Shown here one piece after another: positions 25,434 to 36,700 of a DNA stretch of 64,000 bases. Made by a program: the position numbers and the translations under genes. This DNA is from Bactrocera neohumeralis (lineage: Eukaryota; Arthropoda; Insecta; Diptera; Tephritidae), in NCBI RefSeq assembly GCF_024586455.1, contig NC_065922.1, positions 29,508,089 through 29,572,088 on the forward strand, in the 5' to 3' direction. Below the pieces are notes generated by a model. The model was given only the letters and a program-made list of their open reading frames with translations. It searched no databases and was not told the DNA's origin. Positions within the stretch are counted from its first letter, which is position 1. Each line of letters opens with the position of its first letter.

Positions 25434-26061
25434 TTAAGGGGTTGCATGGGTTTCCTAAGTTAAAAAACCGTCTATTTCAAAAACTTTTTTTTTCATAAAA
25501 ACATGAAATATTTTATTAGAATTTCCTATTGTTACAAACATGTGTACACTATTAGTAAAGAAATTCTGAAATTTTTGGAAAAAAAAATTTTAACTAGGCC
25601 ATTGGATTCCGTTTACGGTGACCTATTGGATACAAGATGCGTCGCTTTGGCAGGATAATTCCTTATATGATCATCTAAAGAGAAAAACATTCGCGTTTCA
25701 GTTAAAACCTTAACTTACACTTGGACATTGGAAAAAAAGCTGAAAATTGGATTTTTGGCAGACATTTTTACAAAAAAATTAAAATTTCTCTGAAAATTTC
25801 GCAACATTTTTTTTCTCAAAAAGTTGTAATTCCTTCGTTCAAGACTTTAAGAATTGTAACTAAAAGATTTGTATAAAATTTCATGAAGATCGGTGGAGTT
25901 GTCCTCAAAAAATCTTGCAAACCGATTCCAAAACACAGTATCGACAAAAATGAGTTTAACGCGTCAAAATTTAGGACAATATTCTAGAGGTGTTGTAGAA
26001 TTTAATAAGACAATAAAAAAAAACGATTTTTTTGAAACCCGTAAACCTATGTAACCTTTAA
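25434..26061 (-). mobile_element. TIR element, copy 2 of the 16227-16905 family
   Basis: Reverse complement of 16227-16905 with many substitutions. Ends are AAGGGGTTGCATGGG on the left and CCTATGTAACC on the right. Non-coding. Confidence 0.7.
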
Positions 26062-26499
26062 AGCGTTAAATTTCTTGCGAAATCAACTAGAAGATAGTAA
26101 ATCATAAATATTATCTCCGGCGAAGCTCTGGTTTAGTTTCGACTAGATTTGGTGTTGAAATATTTGGTAACTCATAGACCGGTTTACCGATTTTTCGGCA
26201 CCAAACTATACGAGTATGGACACAAGCTTATACGTTTACTTAATTTTATTCAGATATCTTACATATTGGAGGCTAGGGAAATTATTGACTCGATCTTATC
26301 CATTACTGGCATCATAACGTATCATCATCGAAAAAGTAATGATCTATATACAATATATACGATTTTTCTAAGATCTTTGTTACCTTATCACTAGTTTTCA
26401 CCGCTTTTATCCATTTTAGAAACACGGACAGAATGTTCTCAAAAAACAGACGCTCTCTGAATTTCACAGCTATTACTCACATATGGATCCATATACATT
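26062..26499. other. no gene seen
   Basis: AT-rich. CATAGACCGGTTTACCGATTTTTCGGCACCAAACTATACGAG looks like dispersed-repeat sequence but I cannot assign it. Confidence 0.3.
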
Positions 26500-27420
26500 G
26501 GTAAGACTAATTTTGAATGGGAAAGTAAAAAAAAAAGTATTCAGGGTATTGACCGTTACTTTTTTCACATTTTGAACACCGTTCTTACAATTTGTGACTA
26601 CCATGCCAATAGGAATGTTCCAATTTTAAAGCAAACCAATCAGACACCCAATTTTCAATTTTTGAGTAGGAATCGAAGTGCTGCTCAGCCAATGCGTGTC
26701 CCATCGATGAAAAAATGATAATCGGTAAGGGACAAGTCTGGCGAATACGGCGGGTAGGATAGCAGCTCTCAGCAGCCGATTTTGCTTTGTGTGCAGGTGC
26801 ATTGTCGTATAAAAAAATTACTCTGCCGCATCTTTTGGGCTCAATATGGTCGTTTTTCGATCGATGCATGATTCATATTTGATCATTTGTTATCTGTAGC
26901 GATTAATATTAACAGTTTAACCAAGTTTTAGAAGCTGATGATATACTACTCCCTTCTGATCCCACCAAACACAGAGCATTGCTCTTCTTACCGAATCGAT
27001 CTTTTTTACAGTCGATGTTGATGGTACACCTGGATTAGCCCATGATCCGTTTAGGATTCTTAAAATAAATCAATTTTTCTTGAGTGATAATGCGATGCAA
27101 AACTGATTTTCTTTCATTTCTTTAAAGTAAAACATTACAGAAGTTAAAAAACAATCCATTTGTCTTTTATTTAATTCATGTGGCACTTATATTCCACATT
27201 TTTGGATATTTCTCATAGCTTTCAAACGGTGTGAAATTATTTTTCGTCCAACATTTAACATGCCTACCATTTGCTTTTGACTCAAAATATCATCTTTATC
27301 CAATATTGCTTGCAATTCAGCGTCTTCAAACTTTTTTGAAGGTCTTCTACGCTCTCTCATCCCAAATCATTATCTGTTGAAAACATCTTTTGCAAGTTGC
27401 TTTTGTTAGAGTATGATCAG
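26500..27420 (-). mobile_element. mariner element, Mos1-like (mauritiana type), transposase pseudogene
   Basis: Minus strand. The N-terminal part at about 27365-27170 reads RRRPSKKFEDAELQAILDKD, VGRKIISHRLKAM and VPHELNKRQMD. The central and C-terminal part at 26869-26585 reads RVIFLYDNAPAHKAK (second Asp), SMGHALAEQHFDSYSKIENW and WHGSHKL. The first-Asp motif, expected as ITGDEKWI, is broken (IITQEKLIYF). Frameshifts and stops throughout; a dead copy of a lineage different from the other mariners here. Confidence 0.82.
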
Positions 27421-28124
27421 CATGATCATCTTTTTCTTCAAATGGAACCAAAAAATTTATGGTTTCTGCAAATCAACATTTTTCGGTAAAAAATTTGATA
27501 TTTTTAACACAATGAAAAAATATGATGTTTCTTGTTCAAAGACTGTAAAATGTATAAAAAACGAATGTTGATGAGCGAATTGTGTGATGACTTGCGTTGA
27601 TGTTGTGGTGTCATCAGCTGAGGTGAATTGAGCTGTGTTTTATTAGGGTGCACTAGTTTTTTCGGATAGAGTGGATGGAGGTTTAACTCATGCCAACCAA
27701 AAGAAAAAAAATAAGTCTCGGTCACAGCAAATGCTCCCTCCCAGCACATTTGTATCTTAACGCTCACTTGATACCGGTATACCAGCCTTGATTTATTTCG
27801 TTTTTAGCAACTGACTAAGTTACCATTATCAAAAAAGAAGTGTCTAGTTTCCTTGAGATATTTTACAAATTTACTGTGCTTTGGGGTATAGATTAAGCAG
27901 TGGTCACTAAGATCCTCATATTGTGTGTCTTGAGCTTGAAAAGTTAGAGTCCAAAATCACATTTTTATATGAAAGGTGCCACACGTTTATAATATTTCTG
28001 CAACGTTTTATTCCAATATTTTACCTCAAGTATATATTGCTAAGTGAAAGAGTCTTATAGAATCATATAATGTGATAGAGGCAAAGTGAGCATGGTTATC
28101 AAGTTTTATACTATCTTGAACAAA
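27421..28124. other. no gene seen
   Basis: AT-rich, with no supported coding frame or element end. Confidence 0.35.
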
Positions 28125-28683
28125 AAAAATTTAAGTTGACACGAAGGTTTTAATATCCAGAAATAAAGAGCTGAGACTCTATAGCTGAGTCAATTAAGCC
28201 ATGTCCTTCTGCCTGTCTACTGGTCTGTAATTACGCCAACTAGTCCTTCAGTTTTCATGATATCGATATGAAATTTTGCGCACTTCCTTTTCTGCTCAAG
28301 TAGCTACTTATTTGTGGAAAACTCAAGGACAAGGTATCTTCCCAAATTTTGACAAGAAGTTTTGCTTAAGGCAACTATGTAATCTTTGAAGAAAGTTTTA
28401 ATATCATATCACTAATATATAACATATAGCTGTCATACAAACAGACCGATAGAACTCAAGTTATGGTATGAAAAGCTTTTCTATTTGACAAGGTATTTTC
28501 AAGAAATTCGGTACAGATTATTGCCTCGGATATCGCCATAATCTCCAAATTTATTATTCAGATCGGACAGCTGTCATACAAACTGACAATCAAAGTCAAT
28601 ATACAAGTTGTTTATACCCTTGTATGCTATACAAAATGCACCTGTGATGGGTATTATAACTTCTTTTATACTTTAGCTTTCTT
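28125..28683 (+). mobile_element. short non-autonomous element, family 1, diverged copy
   Basis: Shares GCCATGTCCTTCTGCCTGTCTA, ACTAGTCCTTCAGTTTTCATGATATCG, AACATATAGCTGTCATACAAAC and CACCTGTGATGGGTATTATA with 7462-7985. The terminal palindrome is eroded. Confidence 0.7.
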
Positions 28684-29067
28684 GTTCTTTACCCCAAGAA
28701 CCCTGAGAGCTACATCAACTTTTTTACGCATTCAAATTCGTTCCAAGGATATCTCAGAAGAAGAATTTTTTTTCTGCAAAATGTTGCTTTTTACACTTTT
28801 TCGCCGCATTTTTGCATGTAATCAATTGTACTTTTTATCAGCTTTCTCCATGGTGCCTGCATTCCTTCAGCCCCGCCAACCAGCCATGCACACTAGTTAT
28901 TACGCTTCAATTGTACACGCGCATATTGTGTTCCATAATATGCAACAACCATTTATTAAATGAAAAACTTGTGTTGCACAATACATCACATGTGCTTAAT
29001 ACAACAACAACAATAGCAAAAAAACTCTCTTTATATTATTTTCACATTTTCTCTTGTTACGTTGCAG
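28684..29067. other. sequence upstream of the Kekkon leader exon
   Basis: AT-rich and non-coding, ending in a polypyrimidine tract and CAG at 29067. Most simply the end of an upstream intron, or promoter-proximal DNA if transcription starts nearby. Confidence 0.35.
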
Positions 29068-30792
29068 GTGGCGACAAACACTTTGGCGCGCGGCAAGGAG
29101 TCACAGCACAGCAAACCGTTATATGCAGCAGAGTGCCAGCCAGAGGTGCGTTCAAGTGTAACAAATATAACGGACCAGCGTCCAACGGCAATGCCAGCAG
29201 CTGCGTGCAGATACATTTGCGTCACACAGATGTTGCAACAGCGCCACCTGAGCGAATAAACAGGAAACGAGCAAAAGGAAAAAGAATTGCAAATGGTGTG
29301 GCATAGTGCTGTGCTGCGTGTGAACGTGTGAATGAGCGACTGAATGGAGGAAAAATTGCCAATTCAGTTGCTCAATAGCGATCGCAAACAATCGAAGTGA
29401 AACGTGTGCAACAACAACAACAACAGCAAGAAGAGAAGTAGTAGCAGTATAGCAACTGTGCGTTGTTAAGTAAAGGGCGGCATGTGGCATGCTACACAAA
29501 AAAGGCAAGGTTAAAATAGCGCGCCAAACGCATTTGCAACAGTGTGGCAACAGTGACAGTAACGAAAACAAATGAAATAATAAAATTTACGCAACAACAA
29601 AGCGACACACAGGCCCAACAAAGTAGAGAACGAATTTGAAAACAACAACAACAATAAAAAAAAAAAAATTTAAATGTCCAGCAAGCCAAACGCGAAGTGG
29701 CAACAAGCAGAGGGTACAAAGCTGGCGGCCAACGCAGACGAACCGAATACAAAACAGCGAAAGGGTATCAAGTGCCAGCGGCGAGCGGCAGCTTAAAAGC
29801 AGCCACGCATTGGCAGTGATGTTGGAGGCGTTGCAAGGGCAGCAGCAGCAGCAGTGGCACCACAACTACTACTACTACAACGGCGACGACGACAACGACA
29901 CACAGCGCTCACTACCCGAGTTGCAAGCAAATTCCATCAATTCTCGTCAACGGCACAAAGGTATCAGCAGTCAGGCCAGCTGCCAACGGATAGGCCGCCA
30001 ACAACGACACAATACGCCAGTTTATGGCAACACACATGCCCCAGCAGCCATCGAACGGCAAATAAAGAAACATAACCAACAACAACAACAACAAAGGCAA
30101 AAACGACGAGGCAAACGACGACAGCAGCTTGAACGGCACACAGTTGCCAATAGGCGAATTCGGTGCGGCACAGCCGTTTCGCATGACAAACGACAGCAGC
30201 AACAACAACAACGGCAAAAGTATTGCATTGAGGCGCCGCATGTTGCCACATTAGTTTGCTGATATCGCAAGCAAACGCTGGTGTACTATTTCCGGTCGAG
30301 CGCCGACAAGGACACACGTCCCGTCAACAACAGCAGGCAAATATACCTGCGCTAAGGTTACTCATACGCACCGGCGTACAGTAGAGCGGAGCGGACGAGC
30401 AGCCGCTCTTGGTTGTGACATATCCTTCCTCTTTTTCTTGCTGCATTTTTCGCTGTGCGCTTCTTGCAACTTCCGTCAACTGCTGTGTGTCGGCAACGCA
30501 TTTAAATCGCCGGCTTGCCGCACACCGACACCCACACCCCCACAATATATCCAGCTTCACGCAGCAGCAGGGTGTGTAAGACGTGTGCGGGTTATTGCCA
30601 TTAACAGCAGCTATAGCGGTAAAATATATGCAACAGCAACAAAAATAAGCGCTAAGGTGTAGTGCCACAGTAGTACCACAATAACAACAACAGCAGTTAC
30701 AATAACTTTGAGCGATAGTCATTCGATTGAAGCGCACAGCAAGGCAATCCCAGCAAATATGAGCAGAAATTGTATTGCAATTTGCTTGTCAG
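29068..30792 (+). other. probable 5' leader exon of the Kekkon gene, with start codon at 30759
   Basis: A pyrimidine-rich tract followed by TTGCAG ends at 29067, exactly where AT-rich sequence gives way to a GC-richer, CAA/CAG-rich stretch typical of fly 5' leaders. The stretch continues to an AG|GTGAGT donor after 30792. The start ATG at 30759 has A at -3 and is preceded in frame by a stop at 30660-30662. The left boundary rests only on the acceptor-like sequence and the change of composition; the promoter or earlier non-coding exons were not found. The leader may be spliced further. Confidence 0.5.
29819..30262 (+). other. upstream ORF in the Kekkon leader (147 codons)
   Basis: ATG-initiated reading frame rich in Gln, Asn, Arg and His with two polyGln runs encoded by CAA/CAG repeats. 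It terminates before, and is out of frame with, the receptor start at 30759 (offset 940 nt). No known domain. It is most simply a chance frame in repeat-rich leader RNA, but if the leader is unspliced it would lie upstream of the receptor start and could reduce its translation. Confidence 0.3.
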
Positions 30793-33700
30793 GTGAGTGC
30801 GTGTACCGTTATATATACCTACCCATGTGTTAATGTATCCCGTTGTATGCTGATAAGTGTTGCTCGCTTGCATATTTGTGTGGCACACGTTGCAACGTTG
30901 CACTTTACGCTGATTTATGTATGACGTAAGCAAAAGCCTTTTTGTTCGATAGGTGCTCAGCGATTGACATGCCAAAAGTCGCAATGTTTTCGAAATCTGA
31001 ATTGATGCGGAGAGATTTATGTGTGCGAAGTGCGAGTATTGAACCTTTAAGTGGGGGAAATATGGTTTCATTTTGTTTTCCCATTTATTTTCTTAATTTT
31101 TTTTTTCAATTTAAAAATTAATATTATTCATTTAAACTTAGACATAGACAATTCCTGAAAACTTGCTTTGTAAAATGATGATAATAAATGCGACCCCCTA
31201 TTGAAGGTCACAATTAGGCTCGTACATTCTTCCAGCCCCAATATTCATCTGACATCAAACGGCGTTGGAATATATGTATATTTCTTATATGTATATCTCT
31301 CGTCTATATGGAATTAGTTAAATAGTTGTTCATAAGATCGTTATCTCGAATATAGGGCATCTTATAACGCCAGTCCGTTGGGATTCCAAGAAAGTCTTAA
31401 TGACCAATTTTATTGTAGATTGGTAAGTAAGACCTCCATAAGTCGCCGAATGACGATCATATTTTGTTGAGGCAGCTACCATAGTAGTTTAGGCTATGTC
31501 TCTAGTTTTCTCGAAGGTAAAAAAACTGCTTCGATTTTTCCACCTCACCATCTTCTATACAACTATGGCAGTTTACGTCCAACTGGATCTTTAGCATTAC
31601 AGCAAGAATACTTATTGAACATTATTCAGTAAGCACTTCTTCGTTTTCGGCAACATGCAACTTTGCTAAAGGCAAGGAGATCAGTAAATCTCCTACGTTC
31701 TACTCTAAGCCAGTAGAAATTTGCTAGCCGTTCAACAACGCCTTTAAGCACACGCAAGGTCCATAGATCCAGTATTAGAATGCAAGATAACAACGAAGGT
31801 TCAGTCCTTGCTTGCAACTCATCGCATTTGCAGTATCCACCGATTCCCACCGTCACACAAACGAGTCCGATAATGAAATAACTTGATGCTATAACTAGTG
31901 AGAGATACTCATTGACTAACATTGAGCGCACAGTTCCCAAACCTAATGCTAGTATTATAAGCAGCGTTTCAAAGCAAACAGGACTTTTTGAATCTGGCGC
32001 CCCCTGGTGGCGCCATCTACATGTCGACTAGTGCGTTAGAATTTGCTATCTTTATCGATTGTCCAGTGAGAATTTCATGATATTTTATGGATTGGAAGTG
32101 AAGCTATTACGTTTTAAGTGTCAGGATGTTTGTGTTATCGGTGCGAAAATGAGCAAACATTAAATTTTGTTTTAAAATTGGTAAAACTTTTACCGAAACG
32201 TTCCAATTAAAGAAACAAGTTTATGGCGATGATTGCTTATCCCGTAGCAGAGTGCACGAGTGGTTTCAACGTTTTCAACGTGATGTCGTGAGTACGTAAA
32301 TGACGATCAACATGTGGACCAATCAAAATCCATGATCACCAAAAATTCCATCGGAACTGTGTGTGAATTCATCAAAAGTAAGCCGAAATGATCAATGAAA
32401 TTCATGGAAATGGAATTGAACATCTCCAAAACATCGATTTATCGCATTTCGACCGAACATTTGGACTTACGAAAGGTGTGTGCACGGTTTGTTCCGCACA
32501 AATTGACTGGCGACCAAAAATTGCGCAGAATCTAACATTCGAAGGACGATTATTTGACCAAAAATCACATTTTGACCATTTACCACTCCCCGTATTCACC
32601 TGATATGACACCGTGCGACGTCTGCCTTTTCGGAAAAATACCTTTGCCCATGAAAGGAAAGCGTTATTCATACTTGCACCGGCATACTGGCGGCCATACC
32701 GGCCAACGAACTTAAACACTCGTCCGACATGCTTTTGGACCATGCAAAAAGCTGTATTCAAGCAGAAGGAGACTATTTTGAATAAAATAAATTGATTTTG
32801 CCGAAAAAATCATTTGTTCTGTTTTTTTTTAAAGTCATCTTTGCTTTGAAACGCACCTTGTACTACTAATGATGTCCGAATGAATGCTCACTTCCCTGAA
32901 AAAAGTTTTATTTTGCAGAAGTTGGTTTAGTGCTACCTAAATGGGAGCCACTGCTGCCTGAAAAACAATACAGTAGACCAATAGTATATAACTAAGCTGA
33001 ACTAAGAGCTCGCTACAGAAGATTCAGTCTCCAATCTTTCCACTTATCATGACCCATGCATGAAAAAGCTCACTGCGAGTCTTCTCTAGTGACTTATTCT
33101 GATCCACAGATCCATCGTCGGTATGTGAACGAAGAAACAACCACAAGGAGTACCCAATGCGACGCGATGCTCCAAATTTTCTGGGATGCAATCGATACGA
33201 TCCTTTTTAATACACATAAAAGGCTATGAGTCTTAGCGCGACTTTCAAAAAAATGTACCTTCCGGTAGCATTCACGAGTGTTATGTGCATAGTAATATAA
33301 ATATTATTATTTTATTAGGAAAATATACAAAAATATTAAACCTAATGGTAAGAAAGGCGTACAAGCTGCTGTGGCCATCGACTCCTTAAGTGATGTTATT
33401 TGGGATGCGCCGCAGATTCGAATGAGAGCCGCTCTTTGGACACGTTTACAATCAGTGTAGCCTATTCGAGCGCCGTCCACCAAATGAATACACCGTAGTA
33501 CATTATTGTCTTTACCACTGTTTTACATGACCTTTGGTGGCTATCCTCATCTTTTTCTTATAGCTCATGGACGTCAGTATAACATAGCCGTTGCCATCAT
33601 CATGAATCACCTAGAATCGTCAATCATTGAGATATTTATACGCATTGTCAGAAAATTGTAACACATTAAATACATGTCAACCTGATGCCAGGTCAACTAG

Positions 33701-36700
33701 TCTTCAGTTATACAATGTTAGATTTACAATTTCTTTAAGAATAGCGGGAAGTTGATATACTATATATTATTTTAAAATAAAGAAAATATTATGGGCAATA
33801 TAAGTATTAAATTATAGATTATACAGCTCGCATAACCGAGTAGTACGAAGATACATATGTCTTCAATAGAAATCTTTCAACTTTCTACTCCACTTTTAAT
33901 ATTATAAGATTTGTCCTTTGTATCAAAGACTTCAGTTTCGGTAAGTATTAATTGCCTTAAAATTTCTCACCATTTACTAATCTCTTGAGTTGAATAGAGT
34001 AGAGGAGATAGTAGTTACCAGAGGTTAGATCTGGAGAATAAAGATGCGGATTATTATTGACTCATAAATTTTTCTCATCGGTTTCATAAACGTGTTACAT
34101 GGTGCATCTTATTGCTGTAACAACTCTTTCCACCTTTTTCGATGGTCAAGAATTTCAATCTGTAAATGTTCCAAAAAGATTTCACAGATACAAACATTTA
34201 GGGTTGGTACTCTTTTCAGGATATTCTATATAAATTGTTCATGGAAACCGAAAATATAAATAGTTTATTTCGCATGCAGTACAGTCTTACTCCTGTCTTT
34301 TAAAAACCTAAGTAAAATGATCTCGTTCCAAATCGACGCAACAAGTGTTGTTTATTTCGTATAAACAGCTACAAATACTTCTCAGAATCATCCACTCAGC
34401 GATTCATTTGAAAATTAGCTATCTTGATCAACTTTCTTTTACGATCATCCATCATTCTGACAATTTCTTTGACGGTTTTATGTACAGCAGCTTCGTTTTG
34501 ACGTCCATTGCGTCATCGTTTTCGGAGTCTCAACGGTGGTTAGTCTGATATATTCAATATTTAACTATGTTAGTTTCCTATATGTCATACCCACGACTCT
34601 AGAATTAGAACATCCATTAGCTATTTTAGCAGGTTTCTAAACTAAAACTTTGCTTTCCTATGAAGAGTACCACCATCAAACCTGCTTTATATTTCTTGAG
34701 CTTGATTCTGGTCTCATTTCAACAGATAACATCTAATTTTTTGATAACTTCTTAATTGCTTTAAAAAAAAAAAAACTTTAGTAACATCTATTTTGAATAC
34801 TGTTATGAATAAATGTTCCCCATTTTTTTCTTTCTCATACAGTTTCCCTTGCGCTCAACATTCTACTAATGTTGTTGCCACATGCAGCCGGCGATGATTG
34901 GTCGGCGAGTTGTGCCTCCAACTGTACCTGTAAGTGGACCAATGGCAAAAAGTCAGCCATCTGCAGCTCGCTGCAACTAACCACCATACCAACAACGCTG
35001 AGCACCGAACTACAAGTGCTCGTACTCAACGACAACCACATACCCTATCTGAATCGCGAGGAATTCACCAATTTGGGTCTGCTGAACCTGCAACGCATCT
35101 ACCTGAAAAAGTCCGAGGTACAGTATGTACACAAAGAGACATTTCGAAATTTGAAAATATTAGTGGAGATTGATCTGTCTGACAACAAAATTGAGATGAT
35201 CGACAAGGACACATTTATGGGCAATGATCGCCTGCGTATACTCTATCTAAATGGCAATCCGCTGAAGAAGCTGGTGGCCTATCAGTTTCCCATACTGCCG
35301 CATTTGCGTACATTGGATCTGCATAACTGTCTGATTTCATATGTCGATCCCATGGCCTTGGCGAACCTAAATCTCTTGGAGTTTCTCTATTTGAAGAATA
35401 ATCTGCTAGAAAGCCTCAGTGAATACGTCTTCCAACATATGACGAATCTGAAGACACTCGTCTTGGATGAGAATCCATGGCAGTGTAACTGCAAGCTACG
35501 CAAATTTCGCAACTGGTATGTGAAGAGCAAATTGAACAGCATCAGTCTGCTGTGTAAAGGGCCGCCGGCGCAGAAAGACAAGCAGTGGGAGAATGTGGAT
35601 GAAGAGCAATTCGGCTGCATGCCCAAAGTGGAGCTCTTCAACAATGAGGATGTACAGAATATAGACATAGGAAGCAATACGACGTTCAGCTGCCTGGTAT
35701 ATGGGGATCCATTGCCCGAAGTCACCTGGGAGCTGAATGGTAAAATCTTGGATAATGACAATGTGATCTTCGACGCAGAGTCGATCTCGTCGGACAAACT
35801 GTGGAGTAATTTGACTGTCTTCAACATGACCAGTCTAGATGCAGGCACATACGCGTGCATTGGTTCGAACGTGGTGGGCGTGGCAACACAAAATATCAGC
35901 ATATATCTAACGGAAATTGTACAGCATGTGTTGGTCAAGACACCGGAGACCTTCTGGTACTTCGGCTTGATCATGGGCACATTCGGCACGATCTTTCTGC
36001 TCATACTCTTCTCGTTTGTAGTGTGTCTGTGCAAACGCACTTCGCGACAACGGCGACATCCAAAGAAATCCGGCGTAAAACCGAGTGTCAGCTTCAACGA
36101 TCAAGAAAAGAAGTTGCTCGATTTGAGCATAACAACAACAACAGCGGATCGCGGTGATAGCTGTATCATGGACAACAATACGACAACAACAATGAGTAAA
36201 ACAGAATCGGTAATCGGCTTCGAGCCAATCGAAATACATGCAACGGAGAATATGCGCGCCAATCACAATCATCACCAGCTGACGCATCAGCAGGCGCACC
36301 AACAACAGCTACAACATCATCACGCGCACATGGCAGGCGCGGCGGGCGGTGGCAGCGGCAGTGCTACACCAAACTCCATGATGGCGCCGAACCGCCAGCA
36401 ATTGATGGCGGTTGCCGACGGCTCTTGCAGCGTGGTCGGCATACCAACCTCAATGGCATCGGGTGTCGGTGGCTCGACGCATCCGAGTACCATACCCGAA
36501 GAGTTCCCGCTGAATGTGGGCGTCTTTCCGCCACCGCCGGAGTTTTGCTCCAACATTGTGCCCAATCCCGCGTATGGTAATATCTTTATCAGCGTCTCGG
36601 TGACGCAGGATATGCTGGACGGCGCGGATATCAGCATGTATCCCGACCTCTTGAATATACCGAAGCGTCAACTGAATGCCGATGGCGGCAGTGTGCAGAC

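Larger units (their letters stand above)
30793..34842 (+). other. Kekkon intron (4,050 nt), phase 1
   Basis: Begins GTGAGT and ends in a pyrimidine tract TTTTTTTCTTTCTCATACAG. It joins the signal-peptide exon to the main exon with phase preserved. The intron carries a minus-strand LINE remnant split by a deleted mariner (31330-33560). From about 33600 to 34800 I see AT-rich sequence without a recognised element or gene. Confidence 0.75.

Noticed and set aside
29152..30317. Several minus-strand frames rich in Cys, Val and Leu opposite the receptor leader
   Set aside because: They are the antisense of CAA/CAG repeats, which reads as Leu/Val/Cys strings.
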